From DATJPW01 sp963752855 (lineage in GTDB: Bacteria; Desulfobacterota; Desulfomonilia; Desulfomonilales; Desulfomonilaceae): a stretch of 64,000 nt of DNA. Below the pieces are notes generated by a model, which was not told the origin of the DNA, ran no database searches, and saw nothing but the letters and a program-made list of their open reading frames with translations. A program made the translations under genes and the position numbers. The DNA lies in NCBI GenBank assembly GCA_963752855.1, contig CAVVZX010000045.1, positions 310,001 to 374,000 of the forward strand. The letters run 5' to 3'. How positions within the stretch are numbered: the first letter of the stretch is position 1; every line of letters starts with the position of its first letter. This document shows, piece after piece, positions 17,790 to 27,425 of this stretch.

Positions 17790-19809
17790 ATGCGGTTTCT
17801 GGCAAAGAGTTTGATGGGAAAGCTTGTCCTCCTCTTCCTTCTGATTGCTCTGATCCCCGTTGCCATAGTAGGCTGCCTGTCGTATCTAACCGCCAAGTCG
17901 GCCTTGCAGGAATCCAGCCTTGGAAAACTATCCACTTCGAGGGACCAAGCGCGTGAGAAAATAATTGCAGCTGTGCGGCAGGCGTTCGGAGACATTGAGT
18001 ACCTCGGATCAACTCCCGCTGTCCATACGGCCTTCCAGTACCTGAAGTCCGTCGAGTTCGGCGTGCAACTCGATCAGGCGAAAGCCAACATCGGTCCAAC
18101 GTTCTCTCGATTCCTTGACAGGTTTCACAAGGAGCGATCCTATGACGACGTCTTACTGATTTCCCCCGACGACAAAGGCCTCATCATGTACACTGCAAGG
18201 GGACTATCGGATATGGGCGAGACTTTGAGTTCCGGGAAGTTAGCGAATTCAAGTCTGGCCCGCTTGTGGAAGAAGGTAAAGGAAACGGGCAAACCATACG
18301 CGGTGGACGTCGCTCACTATCAGCCGTCCGGGAACACCCAACTGGTTTATAGGCGTTCCGGTGATGTTCAGCGAACAAGGCCAAGCGTCCGGCATATTGG
18401 TTTTGCGTCTGGCGCCAATAACTGTCGACAACTTCGCGTCAACTTCGGGACGGAATGAAACGGCGGATGACGTCTTGCTGCTGGGGCAGGATGGGACACT
18501 GCGGGCCGCATCGGCAAATCTCGGAGGGGAAGTCCTGAAAACGAAGGTTGAAAGTGAACCGGCCTACCAAGCGATCCAGGGTAAGTCAGGAGTCGGGGAG
18601 TTTACTGAGAAAACAGGAATGCGCCGACTCTATTCATGGGCGCCCGTTGGATTAGCTTCTGTGGCAGGACTTAATTCGGATTTTGATTGGGGCATCATCA
18701 CGGAGGTGGACTCCTCAAAGGCATTTCGACAGGTGGCCGATCTGGGGATGAAGCTCGTGGTCATATGGGTGATCATCGGATTCGTTGCGGCCATGGCAGC
18801 ATTCGTCATTGCCCGGACTACATCGCGACCTGTGCGTCTCATGGCCGATAGCGCATCTCGGGTCAGCGCAGGGGACCTCACGGTCGAGCTGCCGCACATC
18901 AAGAGATCGGACGAGCTGGGGAATCTTGCCGAAGCGTTTCGAATCATGGTGGCGAATATCAGAGAGCAGATAGCGCAAATCTTGGAAGCGGCGCACGTGC
19001 TGATGGCCTCCACGGCGCAAATTTCCACAACTGTGACGGAGGTCGCTGAGAGCACTTCCAGGACGTCTTCCGCTGTTACCGAAACAACCGCCACGGTGGA
19101 ACAGGTCCGACAGGCAGCCAAAATGTCCAGCGACAAAGCCAAACAGGTGGAAACCTCGTCGCATGAAGCGGTACAGACATCGGAATCAGGGAAAAAAGCC
19201 ACTGAGGGGACCATTGAGCGGATGCAAATGATTAAAGCGCAGATGGAATCGATTGGCGAGACGGTGGTAAGACTGAGTGAGCAAAGCCGGGCCATCGAAG
19301 ACATTATATCAGCGGTTCAGGACCTTGCCGAACAATCGAATATCCTTGCGGTGAACGCGTCAATCGAGGCCGCTCGCGCCGGCGATCAGGGTAAAGGTTT
19401 TGCCGTGGTTGCTCAGGAGATCAAGTCTCTCGCCGATCAATCACGCGCGGCGACGGACCAGGTGCGAAGCATTTTGGATGAAACGCGTAAATGGGTGAGC
19501 GCTGTTGTCATGGCCACTGAGCAAGGAGGTAAGGCGGTGGAGTCGGGGGTTCAGCAGTCGCAAGTCGCGGGAGAGGCCATAATGACGCTTACACGAAGTG
19601 TGACGTCGTCGTCACAGGCCGCTTCCATCATCACAGCCTCGAGTGAGCAGCAAGTTGTAGGCGTGCAACAGGTTTCGCAGGCTATGGTCAATATTGACGA
19701 GTCAATGAGGCAAAACCTGGAAGGCACGAGGCAACTTGAAGCTGCGACTCATCGGCTGGAAGAACTTGGGTCAAATTTGAAAAAGCTCATTGAGGCGTAC
19801 CGGATTTGA
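17790..19809 (+). CDS. Methyl-accepting chemotaxis protein with periplasmic Cache-like sensor (one frameshift)
   Basis: About 670 residues: an N-terminal membrane helix (residues about 9-32, LVLLFLLIALIPVAIVGCLS), a periplasmic sensor of about 290 residues, and a second helix near 18745-18820 (VVIWVIIGFVAAMAAFV). Then come a HAMP domain (TTSRPVRLMADSASRVSAGD) and the signalling domain with the hairpin tip NILAVNASIEAARAGDQGKG. The DVLLI and SPDDKG segments suggest a double-Cache fold, but the ligand is unknown. The frame changes near 18345 in GGTTTATAGG; removing one T joins 17790-18458 to the frame running to 19809 (QLV-IGVPVMF). A Shine-Dalgarno AGGAGG precedes the ATG. Confidence 0.88.
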
Positions 19810-19836
19810 CCGACCAACCGTAAAGCGGGTGTCAAA

Positions 19837-20537
19837 TCACCGGCTCTTTTCGATTTCTCTCTTCATAAGGTTTATGGATTTGGTGACGGGTATCTCCTTT
19901 GGACAAACTCGGGTGCATTCGAATTTGTTTACGCAGGCCCAGACGCCGTTGGGGTAATCCAGTTGCTTTAAGCCTTTCTTCTTTCTCTTCATCACGTGAA
20001 TCGAAAATACGCCTGAAAGCCTGAATAAGGGGCGCAGGTCCTATATAGTCCGGGATTCTCATGGCAGATGGGGCACGCAGCGGAACAACAGGCGCAAAGG
20101 ATGCACCGTATGACGGTTTCCACTTTCTTATTCTCCTCGGGAGACTGCCGACGCTCTTTTTCCGGAGGATCACCAGCGAGGAGATATGGTCTTACCCATT
20201 CAACTCTCTCGAAAAACTGATCCAGGTCCACAACCAGATCTTTCAGGACCTTGAAGGTGGGAAGCGGTTCCAGCAGAACTTCTTCATCTTGATAATCTTT
20301 GACCAGCTTCTGACATGCCAGAGCGCATCGTCCGTTGATCTTCATGCCATCGGAACCGCACACCCCGTGGGCGCACGACATGCGATAGCTTAATGTCCCG
20401 TCCTGTTCCCACTTTATCCTATTAAGACAGTCCAGTAAGCGTTCCCATGGTTCAGCCTTGACTGTATATTTCTTGTAATAGGGCTCCCGGTCCACCTTCG
20501 GGTCGAAACGATAGATATTAAATTTCATCTCAATCAT
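19837..20537 (-). CDS. sdhB: Succinate dehydrogenase/fumarate reductase iron-sulfur subunit (two frameshifts)
   Basis: About 230 residues. The [2Fe-2S] region is MSCAHGVCGSDGMKINGRCALAC and the second domain has CILCACCSAACPICHENP. The last cysteines CVNKFECTRVCPKEIPV are recovered in a third frame. Extra bases near 20052-20054 (GGG on the plus strand) and 19966-19969 (TTTA) shift the frame; dropping one base at each restores ...NPDYIGPAPLIQAF...RLKQLDYPNGVWACV... and a stop at 19837. It passes electrons between the SdhA flavin and the quinone-binding membrane subunit. The ATG overlaps the sdhA stop (ATGA). No sdhC membrane-anchor gene is present next to it. Confidence 0.9.
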
Positions 20538-22261
20538 CAGTAAGTCCTAACTTTCGGCTCAAATCGTGTGATGGTTACGGGTTTGTATGAGATTTCCGGA
20601 CCGCTATCGGTTTGTCGAATGAGAGTGTGCTGCAACCAATTCTTGTCGTCCCGTTTCGGATAGTCTTCTCTAAAATGCGCTCCCCGACTTTCCTGTCTGG
20701 CCAGGGCAGAGATGAGAATCGTTTCAGCAAGCCCCAAGAGGCGCTCCAGCTCCATCGCCTCCAAGAGGTCACTGTTGAATGAATCGCCGCGATCGTCTAT
20801 TTTCACGTTTTGATATCGATCCTTAAGATCCTCCAGCTCTGACAATGCCTTTTTCAAATCTTCTTCGTTCCTGAATACCGAACAGCTTCTCGTCATAAGC
20901 TCTTGCATAGCATTCCTCAGAGAATACGCCTTTTCACCTCCGCATTCCTGGTCTTCAGGTTTTCAATTGCTTCGGCAACTCCGGCATCAGGGTTAGAAGG
21001 AAGCGATTTCCAATCCATTTGTTCCAGGTCTCGGCGGATGATCTGACCAGCCCTGCGTCCAAAAACCACCAGATCCGCAAGGGAATTGCACCCCAAGCCG
21101 ATTCGCTCCATGCACCGATATACAGGCGCATTCACCCGCAGCGTACAATCCCTCCACGGCTTCACTATTTTCATCAAGGACGCGGCCGTCCAGATCGGTA
21201 GGAATCCCGCCCATCATGTAGTGACATGTGGGACTTACTGGGATCGGGTCTGTGGCCACATCTACACCGAGATAGATCTTGGCAAACGAAGAAATGTCCG
21301 ACAGCTTTTCGGAAAGCCTCTCTTTGCCGATTCCGGTAAGGTCGAGGTTCAGGAAATCACGATGATCGATGCCCCTACCCTCCCGGATTTCCGTGACCAT
21401 CGAGCGAGAGACCAAGTCACGGGGGGCCAAGTCCTTTATGGTCGGAGCGTAGCTTTCCATGAAGCGAGACCCCTCGGAATTGCGAAGAACAGCGCCTTCT
21501 CCTCTGGCCGCTTCACTTATCAGCACGCCGAGTCCGTAGATCCCTGTGGGATGAAATTGAACGAATTCCATGTCTTCCAAAGGAATTCCGCATCTATAGG
21601 CTAGGTACACTCCGTCACCTGTATTAGCAAAGCAATTGGAGGTTACTTTGAAGACTTTTCCAAATCCACCCGTGGCTAACAGCACGGCGCGGGTATGGAA
21701 AACGTGCAACTTCCCTGAAGAGATTTCATACGCTACCAGGCCGACCACGCTCCGATCCTCCATGAGGATGTCCAAGAGTTGAAACTCAGGATATATCCTG
21801 ATGCCTCGTTTCGTGGCTTCAGCGTGCAAAGTGTCCAAAATAACCCGGCCCGTTCTGTCCGCCGCGTGGCAGGCACGCTTAACGGCTGCTTCGCCGAAAT
21901 TCCTGGTGTGGCCGCCGAAGGCCCTCTGTGCGATCCGGCCATCAGCGGTTCGATTAAAGGGGACTCCCATGTGCTCGAGTTCATATATCGCGCGAATCGC
22001 ATCGGTCGCCAGGATCTCGGCGGCATCCTGATCCGTGAGATAGTCCCCTCCCTTCACGGTGTCGTACATATGCCATTCCCACGAGTCCGGCTCTTCGTTT
22101 CCAAGAGCTGCCCCTATGCCCCCTTGGGCAGCCCCCGAGTGAGATCTGGTGGGATAAACTTTTGTTATAAGAGCAACATCCAGGCCGTCAGCCACCTCGA
22201 GAGCGGCCCTCAATCCGGCAAGACCCGAACCGACAATAACTACGTCATGTTTGGATGCCAT
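20537..22261 (-). CDS. sdhA: Succinate dehydrogenase/fumarate reductase flavoprotein subunit (two frameshifts)
   Basis: About 575 residues. It has the FAD-binding start DVVIVGSGLAGLRAAL, the flavin-linking SHSGAAQGGIGAALGN, the active-site QFHPTGIYGLG, SEAARGEGA, and HYMMGGIPTDLDGRV with its His. The C-terminal GANRLGCNSLADLVVFGRRAG follows. An extra base at 21091-21094 (CCCC on the plus strand) separates the main part from the second; near 20918 one base appears missing, and the C-terminal ERLLGLAETILISALARQESRGAHFREDYP lies in the third frame. The arrangement gltA-sdhA-sdhB on one strand points to the TCA cycle, run in either direction in an anaerobe. Confidence 0.92.
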
Positions 22262-22324
22262 GTCTTTTCAATTCCGGAATTGCTTGTCTCAATTAAAGAC
22301 GTGAACTGTCGTGGGACCTAAAGA

Positions 22325-22344
22325 GGGCGCACAGCCGTGCGCCC
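22325..22344. repeat. GC-rich palindromic hairpin between gltA and sdhA
   Basis: GGGCGCACAGCCGTGCGCCC is a perfect eight-pair stem with a four-base loop, followed by CTAC. It sits in the 115-base gap between gltA and sdhA. This form is typical of dispersed REP-like repeats. In this position it may also slow decay of, or attenuate, the gltA-sdhAB transcript (inference). No U-run follows on the minus strand, so it is not a classical terminator. Confidence 0.6.
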
Positions 22345-22376
22345 CTACTTACGTGTCAACGCTGCCTCGCTCCGTC

Positions 22377-23558
22377 TCAGGCTCGTTTGGCCATAGGTTC
22401 ATACTCACATCCCATGAGGCCACAATAATGACCCACATATTCGGCTTTCGGCCTGTAGAGCATCGGTTTTTCCTGTGCTTCAGCGAACTTCTCCTCAATT
22501 ACATGGCTGCACCAGCCGGCGATTCTCGAGATAGCGAAGATCGGAGTAAACAGGTCCCTGGGAAATCCCATGATGTGGTATACGGGCGCGCTGAAGAAAT
22601 CCACATTAGGTCGTATTTCCGTTTTGCCGCGGCTGTCGAATTCCCTGGCAGCGACCTCTTCAATTGCCCTGGAGAGATTGGCCCATTTCTCCATTCCCTT
22701 GCTCTTGCCCAAGCGCTCGGCCATGCTTCTCAAATATTTTGCACGGGGATCCATAGTCTTATATACTGCATGACCGAATCCCATGATCCTCTCCCCTCGG
22801 TCAATGCGACCCTTTACCCATGCCTCCACGTCCTTTTCGTTCTCCAGGTCCAGCAGCATCGCCATTACTCTGGCGTTTGCTCCGCCGTGAAGACTGCCTG
22901 AAAGCGCGCCTACCCCCGCTGTGACCGCCGCATACATGTGGGCGCGCGTTGAACAAACTTCGCGACACGCAAAAGTCGAGGCATTGAATGTATGGTCAGC
23001 GTGAAGAATGAGGCAGGTATCCAGATCACGCGCCACCTCGTCGTCCGGTTTGCTTCCGGTCACCTGCCACAGGAAATTCGCCGAGTGAGCTAGTTTTTCA
23101 TCTGGCGGGAGAGGCTCTTTTTCTTGCCTAATTCTGTGCCAGGCCGCGGTTACGGCAGGTATACGAGCTATTAATCTCGCGGCCATGCGAACGTTGGCTT
23201 CTCTCGATTCATCGTGCAAATCCGGGTCGTCCATTGCCAGTAGAGGGACAGATCCCTGGAGCACATCCATAGGGTCTGCTTTCCTCGGCAATTTCTTCAA
23301 AGCTTCGTAAATCCAATCAGGGACATTACGCTCCTTGCGCACCATCAGGTCGAATTCATCGAGTTCCTGTTTGCTCGGCAAACGGCCGTTCAAGAGCAAG
23401 TAAGCGGTTTCCATGAAGGAAGAACTCTCCGCCAATTCTTCGATGCGGTAGCCCCGATAAATCAAAATACCCTGTTGACCATCAATAAAACTTACAGCAG
23501 TATCGGCTACTGTAACCCCTCGTAACCCGATGTTCTTTACTGCAACCGTTTCTGGCAT
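22377..23558 (-). CDS. gltA: Citrate synthase
   Basis: The 393-residue protein has the citrate synthase fold. GILIYRGYRIEELAE lies near the N-terminus, and the catalytic set follows: His in LHADHTFNASTFACR, His in ALSGSLHGGANARVM and GFGHAVYKTMDPRA, and Asp in NVDFFSAPVYHIMGFP. RIAGWCSHVIEE is the late substrate-binding segment. The length suits the short, type I-like bacterial enzyme. It is upstream of sdhA on the same strand, separated by the palindrome at 22325. The frame is intact. Confidence 0.95.
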   Translation of the reverse strand: MPETVAVKNIGLRGVTVADTAVSFIDGQQGILIYRGYRIEELAESSSFMETAYLLLNGRLPSKQELDEFDLMVRKERNVPDWIYEALKKLPRKADPMDVLQGSVPLLAMDDPDLHDESREANVRMAARLIARIPAVTAAWHRIRQEKEPLPPDEKLAHSANFLWQVTGSKPDDEVARDLDTCLILHADHTFNASTFACREVCSTRAHMYAAVTAGVGALSGSLHGGANARVMAMLLDLENEKDVEAWVKGRIDRGERIMGFGHAVYKTMDPRAKYLRSMAERLGKSKGMEKWANLSRAIEEVAAREFDSRGKTEIRPNVDFFSAPVYHIMGFPRDLFTPIFAISRIAGWCSHVIEEKFAEAQEKPMLYRPKAEYVGHYCGLMGCEYEPMAKRA

Positions 23559-23585
23559 GTTCCCCTCGCGCTGGAGCCCCGTGAC

Positions 23586-24089
23586 TCAGCTCACCTTAAA
23601 GAATGCCTCTTTCTTGGCCCCGCAAACCGGACATTTGTCCGGAGCTCCATCGGCAATGGTATAACCGCATTTGTCGCACACATAGTAATCCTTGTCCGGC
23701 ATCTTGCCTCCGGCTTCCAGAGTCTTGACAGCTTCCTGATATAGGACGCCATGAACTTTTTCAACTTCATTGGCCCAGTGGAAAGTTTTTGTCGCCGCGC
23801 TCATTTTCTCCTCTTTAGACTTTGTGAGGAAGACGGGATACATCTCGGTGAATTCGTAATGCTCCCCACCATATGCTTCTTTCAGATTTTCCAGTGTTGT
23901 TTTCACACCCCCAAGAACATCCAGATGATTGTGCGCGTGGACGGTTTCCGCCGCCGCGGCAGCTCGAAAAAGTTTGGCTACGCCCGTATGGCCCTCCTCA
24001 TCAGCTTTCTTAGCGAAAGCCAGGTACTTGCGATTGGCCTGAGATTCCCCTGCAAAAGCGGCCTTAAGATTGTTTTCAGATTCACTCAT
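23586..24089 (-). CDS. rbr: Rubrerythrin
   Basis: The 167-residue non-haem di-iron peroxidase protects anaerobes from hydrogen peroxide. The N-terminal ferritin-like bundle carries the Glu/His ligands (AFAGESQANRKYLAFAKKADEEGH, AAETVHAHNHL, ...WANEVEKVHGVLYQEA). The C-terminal rubredoxin-like domain is YVCDKCGYTIADGAPDKCPVCGAKK. The ATG at 24089 is preceded on the minus strand by GGAGGG at normal distance; codons further upstream have no such signal. It is monocistronic in appearance. The frame is intact. Confidence 0.95.
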   Translation of the reverse strand: MSESENNLKAAFAGESQANRKYLAFAKKADEEGHTGVAKLFRAAAAAETVHAHNHLDVLGGVKTTLENLKEAYGGEHYEFTEMYPVFLTKSKEEKMSAATKTFHWANEVEKVHGVLYQEAVKTLEAGGKMPDKDYYVCDKCGYTIADGAPDKCPVCGAKKEAFFKVS

Positions 24090-24325
24090 ATTCGTTTCCC
24101 TCCGTTCAAAAGTTGATTGCTCAGTTAATAGCAAAGAGCGAGAAAAGCGCCACTCATCCGCTTGGAACGCCCCCGTACTAGACCGGATGGATCAAAAGTT
24201 AGAATTCAGAAACAAAAACAATGACAACATGGCCCCAAAGTCGCCGAAAAAATACTAATGCATGACACCATCGGATTAAGGCACGACGAACAAACCATGT
24301 ATAATTTTATGCTCATTGGATCTAT

Positions 24326-24356
24326 CGGGGGCAACTGTCTTATCGAGTCGCCCCCG
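24326..24356. terminator. Hairpin with nearby T-run between rbr and gcdA
   Basis: CGGGGGC at 24326-24332 pairs with GCCCCCG at 24350-24356 around a 17-base loop; six T residues follow at 24369-24374 on the plus strand. It lies 77 bases past the gcdA stop on the minus strand, but the T-run is on the plus side, so its direction is ambiguous. The rest of 24090-24432 is AT-rich and should contain the rbr promoter on the minus strand; I see no other gene in it. Confidence 0.4.
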
Positions 24357-24432
24357 AGAAATTCGATCTTTTTTGCATTTTAATCAAAACCACATCACAC
24401 AGTTGCTTTGGTTGGCGCCAGAGATAAATCTT

Positions 24433-26165
24433 TCACCCCTTTGTGATTCTCGGGATCATCATTTGATGATGCGGGCAATGGGAATCCGGATTCTGATATG
24501 CGCAACACGCGAACGCCAGCATGTATTTCCGCATTTCAGTAAAGGAAATAACCTCATCCACATAACCCCTCTTGGCGCAATAGATCGGACGAGACTGGTC
24601 ATGATACTGTTGGGCTAACGCGTTCATCTTGTCGATAACAGGATCGAGCGGACGGCTTGCGTCCTTTTCCTTAACCAGTCTCCGCGCAAACGACGCGGCC
24701 GAAGCCGTTTCACCGTGCATGACGTATATTTCGGTCGCCGGAGTGCCGAGAGTAAACGCACAATGATTGTTGGCAGTCGGCCCGCCCATGATGTAATGGG
24801 CAGCGGCTGTTCCTTTGCGAAGCACAAAAAGCATCATGGGCACATTCGTTTGCTCGATGGAATAGATTAGCGATTGACCCAGGCCCAGAAGTTCGGCTTT
24901 TTCCGCTATGTCGCCCACATCAATCCCCGAGGTGTCTTGGAACCATATTATCGGCACTCGATCCCTGCCACACAGAGTGACGAAATGGTTCAACTTGATC
25001 AGTCCCTGTCTGTACAGCTTTCCACCGACACCCGGATAGGGCGCATAGTCAGGGTAACCGGGAGGCAGCATGCCTTGCTTGTTGCCGATCACCGCCATAA
25101 GTAAACCATCCAGCTTCACCAGCCCAGTGTACACTTCCGGGCCGTATTCCGGCTGGAATTCCATGTGCTCGCTGTTATCAGTAAGGCGAGCGAGCATCTC
25201 CTCAAAACTGTAAACAGATTTTTGATTCATTGGGACTAGTCGATTAAGATCTTCTGCATCAAAGCGCGGCTCGGCCGGCTCGGCGACCCGGAAAAATCTC
25301 GGATCGTAAGCGGGCATGTAGGTCATATACTGTTTGAGAGCGTCCAACACTCCTTCTTCGGTGTCGTACACTGCTTTGAAAAAGCCAGTGGAATCGTAAT
25401 GTACTTTCACGCTTCCCGGAGGCGCCTCTTTGAAATGCCGTGTGGCTTCAATGAGCGTCTCAGCGCCTTCCAGGTCGAAATAACCTTTGGGGCTCATGCC
25501 GCTGACTATACCACCACCTCCCACGGCTATGTTGCAGTCCTTGTGCGCCAGCAAAATGGAAGGGCTAATGCCCTGATATCCGCCTCCCGCGGGATTGGTG
25601 CCGTAAATCGCCGCAAGGACGGGAATTCCCAACTTTTGCAGTTCAGCGTGCCGGAAAAATGTAGTCCCTCCACCCCTGCGGTCCGGATAGACCTCCTCCT
25701 GCTCTGTGAGCTTCACGCCTGAGCAGTTCACCAGCCACACCAAAGGGATGCGAAGACGCTTTGCTATATCTGTGACTCTTAGGATATTTTCGGATTGGCC
25801 CGCAATCCAGGCGCCGGCCAGGACCTTATTATCAAAACCGATGATGACGGCCCATTTTCCGCTGATTTTACCTAAGCCGTCTACCACGGCTGTGCTACCT
25901 TCCTCGTTCCCTTTGGGATCAAAAATTGAGTGCAGCGGGCGCCAGCTGCCCGGATCCACGAGGTATCCAATCTTTGCATTACAGTGAGTTGGCCCCTCTT
26001 GTTGACGACCTCAGCGGGTAGACCTGCGTTTAGCTTTTTCTCGACAGCTTCGCGAATCGCATCTTCGACTTTTTTCGCCTCGGTCACATTCGATTCAGTG
26101 GATTTGATTTTTGACGCGCTGAGGGGTTTGCCGATTGGCGTCATTTTTTCGAAGTAGGGTCTCAT
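24433..26165 (-). CDS. gcdA: Glutaconyl-CoA decarboxylase alpha subunit (carboxyltransferase; one frameshift)
   Basis: About 575 residues of the acyl-CoA carboxyltransferase family. The N-terminus (MRPYFEKMTPIGKPL, VNKRGQLTVMQRLD) and ...DPGSWRPLHSIFDPKGNEEG match GcdA rather than propionyl-CoA carboxylase. Oxyanion blocks are NPAGGGYQGISPS and AVGGGGIVSGMSPKG, and the C-terminal half has DTSGIDVGDIAEKAELLGLGQSLIYS and AAHYIMGGP. GcdA moves carboxylate from glutaconyl-CoA to biotin in the sodium-pumping complex used in glutamate or aromatic (glutaryl-CoA) breakdown. Near 25958 one base seems missing; the 26165 and 25959 frames join as ...RLDYLVDPGSW. The GGAGG before ATG 26165 is good. Partner genes gcdB, gcdC and gcdD are not in the window. 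Confidence 0.88.
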
Positions 26166-26475
26166 ACCATTTCCTCCGTCATTGCAGCTTGTAGCTTGGA
26201 TACCTGGGACAGGTTACACATTAACAACTTGCTTCAGGGTTTTCAAGAAAGAGAGTTGGGTTGGAGAGAATTGCGATGGCCGAAGTGTTCGGATAGGGGC
26301 GCTTCGAGAAGCGCCATGATTCCGACTGGTTTATTCCGCGTCTCGCTGCTCCATATAGTAATGCCGCCCTCGTCCAATTGACATTTTGCGGCTATTGCAG
26401 AAGGATTGAATAATTGGAAAAGACTGTCCGAAACGAGCCTCCACCTGCTTCCGGTCGAAGGCTCGGTTGCGGTAA

Positions 26476-27288
26476 TCAGAATCCCCTGCGATCGTCTTCG
26501 TCACTCTTCTCGGATTGTTCCTTCAATTCTTCCACACAGAATTCGGTCTTTCTTGGGGGGATACTTCTGAGCGCCGGAAATAATCCTTTGAATCGTGGCG
26601 AATGTTGTTCCATCTGATCCGGTGAGTGCAGAGACCAGTAAGGTGTGGTATCTTCTTCTTCGATCAGGACTGTCTCGAGTAAAGCCGGATAACGATAGCG
26701 AGGATTGTTTCCTAGAAAGGTGAGCATTTCACGGGCGCGCAGGAATTCGCCGCGGCGTCGGTTTATTTCGCCGAGCAGATACATGACCATGCCCGGATCG
26801 CCTTTAGTGAGACCGCGTCGAAGCGCGTCATCGAGATACACGTCGGCTATCTGAAGAAGCTCAATCTCGGTGTCCAGAGAGCCAAGTTCACGGGCGGCCC
26901 AAGAACCTTTCAAGCTCACTACGCCCAGGTCCCTGGGGTTGACGCCTCTGGTTTCCAATATAGAAACCAGCGCCAGCCACCCTCTGGCAAGGAATTCTTC
27001 GCCGGTGCGGGAATTCCAGATTTTTGTATATTTTTGTGAACGTACCATATCCTTTATGTGGCCGGGAACACGTTGATGAAAATCCTGGACTCGAGCGGTG
27101 AACAAACATTCAGGGCATGTTGCGATGTCAGATGAACGATTGCAGTCCCTCGGGAAGAGCCTAAAATCAAGCCCGTATCCGAATACCGCGGAACCGAGGC
27201 TATCGGTGTTCCGATCATGGGAGAAGTTATTGGAACATAACGGGCAAGCAAGAACCGAAGCCGAACTGTTCACACAATCCTCCTTCAA
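26476..27288 (-). CDS. DUF2225-family protein
   Basis: This 270-residue protein has a pair of cysteine motifs near the N-terminus, CPLCSNNF and CPECLFTA, suggesting a zinc site. The body is alpha-helical with TPR-like character (LLQIADVYLDDALRRG, MYLLGEINRRRGEFLRAREML). This matches the DUF2225 family, whose function is unknown. It faces the UvrD-like helicase divergently across about 140 bases. The C-terminal tail is acidic and Lys-rich. The 310 bases between its stop and gcdA (26166-26475) hold nothing I can support. Confidence 0.75.
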   Translation of the reverse strand: MKEDCVNSSASVLACPLCSNNFSHDRNTDSLGSAVFGYGLDFRLFPRDCNRSSDIATCPECLFTARVQDFHQRVPGHIKDMVRSQKYTKIWNSRTGEEFLARGWLALVSILETRGVNPRDLGVVSLKGSWAARELGSLDTEIELLQIADVYLDDALRRGLTKGDPGMVMYLLGEINRRRGEFLRAREMLTFLGNNPRYRYPALLETVLIEEEDTTPYWSLHSPDQMEQHSPRFKGLFPALRSIPPRKTEFCVEELKEQSEKSDEDDRRGF

Positions 27289-27425
27289 ACAGGTTCACAA
27301 TCATGTTACCTCCCCTGAAGAACCCGTAACGGAGGTAGCATATCACAGATGAGCGCTTTTGACCATGCTTTTCTTAACTCAATGCCTTGCTTGTGGTATT
27401 AACTGAGCCGGATCACAAGAAGTTT

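Noticed and set aside
18630..19304. 224-codon minus-strand frame within the chemoreceptor gene
   Set aside because: It is a Ser/Thr/Ala-rich mirror of the heptad-repeat signalling domain and has no independent features.
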